A stretch of DNA of 42,417 nt from NCBI RefSeq assembly GCF_000445185.1, contig NZ_AVAF01000130.1, forward strand, positions 1-42,417, in the 5' to 3' direction. This stretch comes from Thermoanaerobacter sp. A7A (lineage in GTDB: Bacteria > Bacillota > Thermoanaerobacteria > Thermoanaerobacterales > Thermoanaerobacteraceae). Shown here piece after piece: positions 7,655-13,002 of the stretch. Within the stretch, counting starts at the first letter, position 1. Each line of letters opens with the position of its first letter. Position numbers and translations under genes: made by a program. Under the pieces are notes generated by a model, which was not told the DNA's origin, did no database searches, and saw nothing but the letters and a program-made list of their open reading frames with translations.

Positions 7655-7702
7655 ATTATTACGGTTTATAATTACTAAATTATTACAGTTTATAATTACT
7701 AA
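7655..7702. repeat. 24-bp tandem repeat, two copies
   Basis: Two head-to-tail copies of a 24-bp AT-rich unit (7655-7678 and 7679-7702) differ at one base (ACGG versus ACAG). A partial third unit follows (TAATTATAATT). The repeat sits between the 26-aa ORF and the exporter gene, on the upstream side of the exporter. A period of 24 bp is just over two helical turns, so it might hold two sites for one regulator. No clear promoter was identified within it. Confidence 0.7.
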
Positions 7703-7722
7703 CTAATTATAATTGGATTTTT

Positions 7723-7752
7723 CCTCCAAAGGGCAAAACAGCCCCTTGGAGG
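7723..7752 (-). other. Strong hairpin between peptide ORF and exporter gene
   Basis: Read on the minus strand, 12-nt arms CCTCCAAGGGGC and GCCCTTTGGAGG pair completely if one G-U is allowed, with a 6-nt loop. The opposite strand would have an A-C mismatch, so the RNA is probably the minus transcript. It lies 9 nt after the stop of the 26-aa ORF. It is followed by AAAAATCC, not a T-run, so it is more like a processing or 3'-stabilising hairpin than a full terminator. Such hairpins often separate a highly expressed precursor-peptide gene from its transporter gene. Confidence 0.6.
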
Positions 7753-7761
7753 TAATTTTGT

Positions 7762-7842
7762 TTACTTGTCTATTACCCCACATTCGAAAAATCCAAGGCA
7801 CCATCCCATCGGGGTAACAGAAGAAAATGTTATCTTCTGCAT
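7762..7842 (-). CDS. 26-aa peptide, candidate exported or modified peptide precursor
   Basis: 27 codons including stop, preceded by AGGAGGAGGTG at ideal spacing, the strongest ribosome binding site in the accessory zone. The peptide starts MQKITFSSVT and ends PMGWCLGFFECGVIDK: two Cys six residues apart in an aromatic, Gly-rich core. There is no signal peptide and no double-glycine leader. The next gene on the strand is an ABC exporter (5709-7439). This suggests a small ribosomal peptide (bacteriocin-like, or a signal) exported by that transporter; a regulatory leader peptide is the alternative. No modification enzyme is seen nearby. Family not recognised. Confidence 0.5.
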   Translation of the reverse strand: MQKITFSSVTPMGWCLGFFECGVIDK

Positions 7843-7875
7843 ATTTTCACCTCCTCCTAAGCAATTTTTATGTTG

Positions 7876-7918
7876 AGCACATCTCAAAACTTTTTACATA
7901 AAAGTTTTAAGATGTGCT
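7876..7918. other. Long AT-rich hairpin upstream of the 26-aa ORF
   Basis: AGCACATCT.AAAACTTTT and AAAAGTTTT.AGATGTGCT form an 18-19 bp stem with one internal mismatch. On the plus strand a short T-run follows (CTTTTTG at about 7924-7930). On the minus strand it lies at the 5' side of the 26-aa ORF, about 35 nt before its start, and downstream of the peptide pseudogene. It may end the peptide-pseudogene transcript or form part of the 26-aa ORF leader; the direction cannot be settled by eye. Confidence 0.55.
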
Positions 7919-7954
7919 TCTAGCCTTTTTGAAATACATTTTTGCTTTACTTTT

Positions 7955-8102
7955 TTACTTATCTACAACTACAGAATGATAATATATCGCATCCTTTTCT
8001 CCACATGGTCCCATACTTCCATCATTTCCTAGCACACTAATACACCATGAATATACTAAAAGAGTAACTATAGAAAAAATAACTAATAATTTTTCTCCTC
8101 AT
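7955..8102 (-). pseudogene. Frameshifted copy of the secreted-peptide gene
   Basis: The ATG at 8102 with a GGGGAGGT site opens MRRK, then a run of five A bases puts the frame off by one and it stops after 21 codons. Removing one A restores a 48-residue peptide of the same design as 4286-4435: MRRKLLVIFSIVTLLVYSWC followed by a tail with GEKDAIYYHSVVVDK. Length (147 nt plus 1), layout and the D-A-I core all match. The partner regulator at 8204 is also broken, so decay is the simplest reading; slippage on the A-run or a sequencing error are alternatives. Confidence 0.7.
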
Positions 8103-8119
8103 ACCTCCCCTTGCCTCCC

Positions 8120-8188
8120 TTTACTTTTCCTTTTCTTACCTATATAATATATGGTAAGTTAAACAATTTCAACCCGAATTGATTCTGG
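8120..8188. promoter_or_regulatory. Third copy of the cassette promoter pair and leader hairpin
   Basis: Plus strand: TTTACT (8120-8125), 17 bp, TATAAT (8143-8148). Minus strand: TTGAAA-N17-TATTAT with overlapping -10. The leader hairpin here is CCCGAAT-TG-ATTC(T)GGG (8172-8188): the arm bases differ from GCCGATT/AATCGGC of the intact copy, but both arms have changed so that pairing is kept, apart from a one-base bulge. GGTGGTG, the regulator ribosome binding site, follows directly. Confidence 0.65.
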
Positions 8189-8203
8189 GTGGTGTGTTAA
8201 AAA

Positions 8204-8395
8204 ATGGATGGATTTTATTACGATTTAGAAGCTTTTAGCAATGAACTAAGGGATAATAGTTTCAGGGCCAGTAAAATTAACTATTATAGGACTGAAAAAG
8301 GGCTGTTTAAAATAAATTGTCTGAAAATTCAAACTTTATTTGAATGTGAATATAAATATGTTCATTTTTTACATGATATAAAAGGCTGTCTATAG
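8204..8395 (+). pseudogene. Truncated, degenerate RRNPP-like regulator
   Basis: Starts MDGFYYDLEAF exactly like the intact regulator at 4537 and keeps four more similar residues (..NEL). It then departs into unrelated sequence and ends at 63 codons, where the intact protein has 321. The recognition helix and all TPR repeats are lost. Promoter, leader hairpin and ribosome binding site are still well preserved, so the loss is probably fairly recent. Confidence 0.75.
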
Positions 8396-8642
8396 ATTAA
8401 GGATTGAATCAGAAAGATAAATTTAGTTTTAAGGCCCTAGATTTTGAAAAAGCTTATGTCAGAAATATTAATTTCTGTTAGCAACCTTGATACTTTTAGC
8501 CATATTACTTTACCTACCACCACAATTGTAACTAGTTAAGTTTCGTATACATCGCAGCATGTACTAACATCTGCTGAGTATCGCTTATATTAGGTCCGTT
8601 AACTTATCCACACAGGAGGATTTTCAAATGGAATTACACCAA
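8396..8642. other. Gene-free stretch, degraded accessory DNA
   Basis: No ORF with a credible start and family is visible on either strand. A GGAGG-type site before ATG at about 8628 opens only 13 codons (MELHQLKLHSFKE). The stretch lies between the broken regulator and the fragment at 8643-8741, and probably holds remains of inserted and deleted elements. Confidence 0.5.
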
Positions 8643-8741
8643 CTAAAGTTGCACTCTTTCAAGGAGTGAATCAAGTAAAGAATCTGCGCTCAGAAGCCCT
8701 AGTTCTTCAAAACGTAGTCTGGCCTTTCCCAGGTCTATCAT
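8643..8741 (-). pseudogene. Short ORF, possible IstB-like helper ATPase fragment
   Basis: 32 codons with a good GGAGGTG site 8 nt before the ATG. It encodes an amphipathic helical peptide (KARLRFEELGLLSADSLLDS) that looks like the extreme N terminus of an IS21-family IstB-type ATPase. It stops far short of any P-loop. Flanking bases include repeated GGTGC motifs (8750-8780 on the minus strand) that could be an IS end. The assignment is a guess from composition; the ORF is too short for certainty. Confidence 0.3.
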
Positions 8742-8778
8742 AATCTTGACACCTCCATACGGGCACCAATTGAGCACC

Positions 8779-8820
8779 AAAAAAGGGTTCTGGTACCTTG
8801 CCGGATACCTAGAACCCTTG
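8779..8820 (-). terminator. Intrinsic terminator of the tmRNA/tRNA-Ala transcript
   Basis: On the minus strand AAGGGTTCTAGGTA pairs with TACCAGAACCCTT (one bulged A per arm region), followed by TTTTTTGG. It lies 8 nt past the 3' CCA of tRNA-Ala, so the smpB-tmRNA-tRNA transcript should end here. Confidence 0.85.
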
Positions 8821-8827
8821 ATTTTTC

Positions 8828-8903
8828 TGGTGGAGCTGATGGGACTTGAACCCACGACTTCCACAATGCCATTGTGGCGCTCTCCCAACTGAGCTACAGC
8901 CCC
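8828..8903 (-). tRNA. tRNA-Ala (anticodon GGC)
   Basis: 76 nt including an encoded CCA end. Acceptor arms GGGGCTG and CAGCTCC pair with one G-U. The D-arm is AGCTCAGTTGGGAGAGC, the anticodon stem CCACA/TGTGG encloses ATGGCAT (anticodon GGC), and the T-arm contains GGGTTCAAGTCCC. It lies 11 nt downstream of tmRNA on the same strand, with a shared terminator after it. Confidence 0.97.
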
Positions 8904-8914
8904 ATATTTATTTT

Positions 8915-9266
8915 TGGTGGAGGTGCGGGGAGTCGAACCCCGGTCCGAAGGCGTCACAGTAAAAGCTTCTCCGAGCGCAGTCGCTGTTTTAACTTTCCCT
9001 TAGCGGTTCTCCCAGCGACAGGATAACCCCTCGGTAGCTTCATAAGTTCCGGTTTTGCCCCGAAGCCTGAGCAAAACTAGTTCCCCACTGTTTTGACGCC
9101 CAATCCTGAAACGTGGGCATTTCAGGTTGGACGGCTACCTTAAATTAGGCAGCGTAAGCTAATTCTCTGTCTGCGTTTATTTTTACTCCACCATTTTTAC
9201 GAGCTGGCGGACAACTCGGCTCGCTACTTTTACCTCGACTGCCCCCGTCGAAACCAGTACACCCCC
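8915..9266 (-). ncRNA. ssrA: Transfer-messenger RNA
   Basis: 352 nt. The 5' end GGGGGTGTACTGGTTTCGAC and the 3' end GGTTCGACTCCCCGCACC plus TCCACCA form the tRNA-Ala-like domain (acceptor GGGGGTG pairs with CACCTCC). The internal tag frame, read from GCA at 9174 to TAA at 9145, gives ADRELAYAA, with the AYAA-type end recognised by ClpXP-like proteases. The exact resume codon is inferred from other tmRNAs. It rescues stalled ribosomes together with SmpB, whose gene ends only 3 nt upstream, so the two are probably co-transcribed and the RNA is cut out by RNase P. Confidence 0.96.
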
Positions 9267-9269
9267 ATG

Positions 9270-9740
9270 TTATATGCCTAATTGTTTTTCTTTAAAGTGC
9301 TTTTCTAATTCTCTTTTTGCATCTCTTCTCGCAATATCTTCTCTCTTATCGTAGAGTTTTTTACCTCTCGCTACAGCTAATTCGACTTTGACAAGGCCTC
9401 GCTTTAAATAAAGCTTTGTAGGAATTAAAGTGTAACCCTTCCTTGTCACATAACCAATTAGTTTATTAATCTCATGTCTATTGAGAAGTAATTTTCTAGT
9501 CCTTAAGGGGTCTTTATTAAATATATTGCCTTTTTCATAAGGACTTATATGCATATTATAAAGATAAACTTCGTTGTTTTCAACTCTTGCAAAGCTATCT
9601 TTTAAATTGACTTTCCCCATCCTAATAGATTTAACTTCAGTTCCACTAAGCACTATTCCTGCTTCATAAGTTTCTTCAATGAAGTAATCATGGTAAGCTT
9701 TTTTGTTTTGAGCGATTATTTTAATTTCTTCCTTCGCCAA
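9270..9740 (-). CDS. smpB: SsrA-binding protein SmpB
   Basis: 156 aa, normal length. Recognisable segments are [38 protein letters not shown] and the conserved C-terminal [18 protein letters not shown], which forms the basic tail that enters the decoding centre. It binds tmRNA and delivers it to stalled ribosomes. The start is TTG at 9740, preceded by AGGGTG; no ATG gives a better match. The gene lies directly before ssrA, a common arrangement, and is separated from rnr by a terminator. Confidence 0.96.
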
Positions 9741-9765
9741 ACTTTTAACACCCTCTTTAGGAGAA

Positions 9766-9796
9766 AATTGCCCTACTTGTGTGTCACAAATAGGGC
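9766..9796 (-). terminator. Intrinsic terminator after rnr
   Basis: Minus strand GCCCTATTTGTG and CACAAGTAGGGC form a 12-nt stem (one mismatch) with a 3-nt loop, followed by AATTTTC. The T-run is short. It separates rnr from smpB. Confidence 0.75.
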
Positions 9797-9828
9797 ACCA
9801 TCATCGCTCTTTATATTATAACACATTT

Positions 9829-12015
9829 TTAAATAGTGTCAATATATGTTTCTGCGCTTTTATGCTCCGCTAAGCCAATCTCTAAGTTATCTTTTTCCTC
9901 TTCTGCTAAAACAAAGTCTATTTCTCTCCTATCCACATCTACATCAACAACTTTTACATAAACCTCTTTACCTATAGAGTAAACTTTTTTGCTCTTTTCA
10001 CCAATTAAAACATATCTTTCTGGATCAAAATGGTAATAGTCATCCTCCAATGAAGCAACATCTACTAACCCTTCCACAGTATTGTCAAGCTCTACAAAAA
10101 ATCCGTAATTTGTCACGTTGGAAATTATCCCTTTATAAACATTCCCTATTCTATCTGCCATGTACTCTACTTTCTTTAATTCTTCTATTTCTCTCTCTGC
10201 AGCTTCTGCTGCTCTTTCTCTCTCAGAAGATTTTAAAGCAATGTCATTTAAGATTCTGTTGTAATGACGTTGTCTTTTTTCTGTTAATTTTCCATTTATG
10301 TATTCTTTGATTATCCTGTGAATTATAAGGTCAGGATATCTCCTTATAGGAGAAGTAAAGTGAGTATAATATTGGGTCGCCAAAGCATAATGGCCAATGT
10401 CTTCTGGACTGTATCTTGCTCTTTTTAAAGACCTTAAAAGCAAAGTTTCTACAACTCTTTGCTCACTCTTTCCTCTCACTTGTCTTATTAATTCTTGCAA
10501 AGACTTCGGATGTATTTGTCCTCCTTCAATTCCTTTTATATGATACCCCAAATTGTGAATAAACTTATTAAAAGCAATCAGCTTTTCTATATCCGGATGT
10601 TCATGAATTCTATAAACAAAAGGTATATTTACCCAATGCATGTGCTCCGCTACCGTTTCATTAGCTGCTAACATAAATTCTTCAATTATCCTGTGAGCTA
10701 TATTTCTTTCAACTTTTACAATATCTATTGGCTTACCTTTCTCGTCTACTATTACATTAGCTTCAGGAAAATCAAAATCTACACTGCCTCTTCTTTTCCT
10801 CTTCTCTAGCAAAACAAGAGCTAGCTCTTTCATTAGTTTAAAATCTTCCAATAGATACTGATACCTCTTTTTTAATTCTTCATCATTTTCTTCTAAGAGT
10901 TTGTAAACATTCGTATATGTCATTCTCTCTTTGCTCTTTATAATGCTTTCAAAAATTTCATGGTCTACAACTTCTCCTTGAGAGTTTATTTTCATTTTAA
11001 CAGTGAGAGTCAGTCTTTCTTCCTGCGGATTTAAACTGCAAATACCATTAGATAACTTAGGAGGTAACATTGGTATTACTCTATCAATGAAATATACACT
11101 ACATCCTCTCTTTAATGCTTCTTTATCTAAATGAGAACCTTCTTTTACGTAGTGGCTCACATCTGCAATACTCACATATAAAAGGTAATTTTCCTCTGAA
11201 AGTTTTTGTACACATACTGCGTCGTCTAAATCTTTTGCATCTTCTCCATCAATTGTGACAAAGTTTAAGTTAGTCAAATCAACTCTTCTCTTTTTTTCTT
11301 CTTCAGGAATTTCTGTAGATATATCTTCTGTTTCCTTTAAAACCTCTTTAGGAAAAACTTCAGGAATATCATATTCCCTTATAATGGACATTACATCTAT
11401 GCCAGGGTCACCTTTATACCCTAATACTTCTATAATCTCCCCTTCAGGGCTTCGCCTTCCTTCAGGCCATTTAGTAATTCTAACTACAACTTTCATACCA
11501 GTTTTTGCGTTTTTATCTTCTCCTTTAGGGATAAATATATCTTGATGGATCTTTTTGTTGTCTGGCACTACAAAGCCAAAATTTTTACTTTTTTCGTAAG
11601 TTCCAACAATAGTTGTATTTGCCCTTTTGAGAATTTTTACAACTTCTCCCTCTTCACTCTTTCCATCCACCCTTTTTGTAACTCTTACCAAAACAGTGTC
11701 ATCATGCATTGCACCGTTCATGCCGCTTACAGGTATGAATATGTCCTTTATATTGCTATCTTCGGGAATTAAAAAGCCATAGCCTCTTGAATGAAATTCA
11801 ATCTTGCCTTTGACCAAATCTAATCTTTCAGGAAGAGCATATTTACCTCGTTTTGTTTTAAAAACAAGGCCTTCTTTTTCCATCTCTTTTAATATTTTTT
11901 CTAAAATGCTTTTTTGACTATAGTCTATCCCTAATATTTTCATTATTTCCTCTATTTTGGAAGGCTTATAATCTCCTTCATTCATTAATTCTAAAAGTTT
12001 TTCCTTCACATTCAT
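9829..12015 (-). CDS. rnr: Ribonuclease R (VacB/RNase II family)
   Basis: About 728 aa, the usual RNase R length. Order of domains: N-terminal winged helix (about 1-65), cold-shock/OB domains with GKIEFHSRGYGFLIPE and GTYEKSKNFGFVVPD, catalytic RNB domain with the metal-binding TIDGEDAKDLDDAV (about 260-275) and HFTSPIRRYPDLIIHR, and an S1 domain (GIISNVTNYGFFVEL). It is a processive 3'-5' exonuclease that degrades structured RNA and acts in tmRNA-linked quality control, which fits its place beside smpB-ssrA. The ATG at 12015 has GAGGA at good spacing; another ATG two codons upstream (12021) is closer to the site. Confidence 0.95.
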   Translation of the reverse strand: MNVKEKLLELMNEGDYKPSKIEEIMKILGIDYSQKSILEKILKEMEKEGLVFKTKRGKYALPERLDLVKGKIEFHSRGYGFLIPEDSNIKDIFIPVSGMNGAMHDDTVLVRVTKRVDGKSEEGEVVKILKRANTTIVGTYEKSKNFGFVVPDNKKIHQDIFIPKGEDKNAKTGMKVVVRITKWPEGRRSPEGEIIEVLGYKGDPGIDVMSIIREYDIPEVFPKEVLKETEDISTEIPEEEKKRRVDLTNLNFVTIDGEDAKDLDDAVCVQKLSEENYLLYVSIADVSHYVKEGSHLDKEALKRGCSVYFIDRVIPMLPPKLSNGICSLNPQEERLTLTVKMKINSQGEVVDHEIFESIIKSKERMTYTNVYKLLEENDEELKKRYQYLLEDFKLMKELALVLLEKRKRRGSVDFDFPEANVIVDEKGKPIDIVKVERNIAHRIIEEFMLAANETVAEHMHWVNIPFVYRIHEHPDIEKLIAFNKFIHNLGYHIKGIEGGQIHPKSLQELIRQVRGKSEQRVVETLLLRSLKRARYSPEDIGHYALATQYYTHFTSPIRRYPDLIIHRIIKEYINGKLTEKRQRHYNRILNDIALKSSERERAAEAAEREIEELKKVEYMADRIGNVYKGIISNVTNYGFFVELDNTVEGLVDVASLEDDYYHFDPERYVLIGEKSKKVYSIGKEVYVKVVDVDVDRREIDFVLAEEEKDNLEIGLAEHKSAETYIDTI

Positions 12016-12024
12016 TCCCATTCC

Positions 12025-12576
12025 TCACAATCCTATCTTCGGTGCGATTTTTTTCATTTCATTAAGGGCAATCTCTAAAAATTCGTCTAAAGAAATTCCA
12101 AATTCTTCACAAGTTTTGATTTGGTCACGATTTGCTCCTTTAGCAAAAGTCTTATCTTTAAACTTTTTCTTTAATGATTTTAGCTGAACCTCTTCTAATT
12201 TTTTAGAAGGCATCACATAAGCTGTTGCAGTAATTAAACCCGATAAAGGATCTACTGCAAAAAGGGCTTTGTCAAGAAGAGTTATCCTCTCAATGCCATG
12301 AATTTCATTATGGGCCATAACTGCATGTACTATTTCCTCATCAAGACCATGTTCTCTTAAAATTTCTCCACCCCTTATACTGTGCAACTCTGGATTGTCC
12401 TTAGTTTCTTGGTAGTCTATGTCATGTAATATCCCTGTAACTACCCATCTTTCAACATCTTGCCCTAATCTTTCAGCTAACCCTCCCATTATAGCACCTG
12501 TCGCTATCATGTGATTTATTAAAGTCTCATCTGACACATATTCTTTGACAAGCGCTAAGGCCGTGTTGCTATCCAT
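12025..12576 (-). CDS. HD-domain hydrolase-like protein
   Basis: 183 aa. It has the HD phosphohydrolase signature: an early His (INHMIATGAIM), the HD pair in TGILHDIDYQE (about 47-57), H-x-x-x near AVMAHNEIHG, and Asp in DKALFAVDPLSG. Members of this compact HDIG-like group are metal-dependent phosphohydrolases; the substrate is unknown. GGAGGAG lies before the ATG. The stop is 9 nt from the rnr start, so the two are probably co-transcribed. A TATAAT box is visible about 50 nt upstream, with no good -35. Confidence 0.85.
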   Translation of the reverse strand: MDSNTALALVKEYVSDETLINHMIATGAIMGGLAERLGQDVERWVVTGILHDIDYQETKDNPELHSIRGGEILREHGLDEEIVHAVMAHNEIHGIERITLLDKALFAVDPLSGLITATAYVMPSKKLEEVQLKSLKKKFKDKTFAKGANRDQIKTCEEFGISLDEFLEIALNEMKKIAPKIGL

Positions 12577-12661
12577 TTAACTCTCCTCCTACTATTAAAG
12601 TTACCAATTTTACTTAATATTATAACATGAATGGTCAAAAAACAATAACCTTAAACAATGC

Positions 12662-12992
12662 TCAAAGGCAGCAAATTTGATTTGCTGCCTCAGTTTGTTG
12701 ACAAAGTTAAAAAATATTCAAAGGAGATATTTGCATCGTCGCTCCGATGTTTCCAAAGCGACAAAACTAACTCGACTTTCGGGTTCCGGCAGGGTACCGG
12801 GCACAATCGGCCTCCTTGCCTTAAGGTGCCCGCCTCCGCCATCCATGGCTTCGGCCCTGCCTCCACCCTCAGTCTCCCTAAGTTTTGTTAGCGCTTTGTC
12901 ACAAGTCGCACCGATTGCAAAATATCTACTTTACGAAAGTTTGTCAACAGTCTGCTTAAATGTTCAAAGGCAGCAAATTTGATTTGCTGCCT
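12662..12992. mobile_element. Structured MITE-like repeat, copy 1, with duplicated hairpin flanks
   Basis: Core 12691-12954 (264 bp), no credible ORF. The ends are imperfect inverted repeats (CAGTTTGTTGACAAA and its partner reading CAGACTGTTGACAAA on the other strand), and inverted similarity continues inward (GGAGATATTTGCATCG...AAAGCG). The inner part is GC-rich with nested stems (GGCAGGG/CCCTGCC, GGGCAC/GTGCCC, GCCATCCATGGC). A second copy, about 90% identical by eye, is at 28477-28742. Both flanks carry the same 29 bp (12662-12690 and 12964-12992), each a complete stem-loop around GGCAGCAAAT...ATTTGCTGCC that would end ppdK. This fills the whole gene-free gap before ppdK. Confidence 0.8.
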
Positions 12993-13002
12993 TTGAAATT
13001 AA

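Noticed and set aside
7723-7752. Classical intrinsic terminator after the 26-aa ORF
   Set aside because: The stem is strong, but the minus strand continues with AAAAATCC, so the required T-run is absent; listed as a processing or stability hairpin.
8643-8957. 104-codon minus-strand frame
   Set aside because: Its N-terminal two-thirds run through tmRNA, tRNA-Ala and the terminator; only the last 32 codons have a start signal and are listed separately.
12658-12982. Two plus-strand frames of 77 and 101 codons inside the repeat element
   Set aside because: They lie wholly in the structured repeat, lack ribosome binding sites and are not preserved in frame between the two copies.
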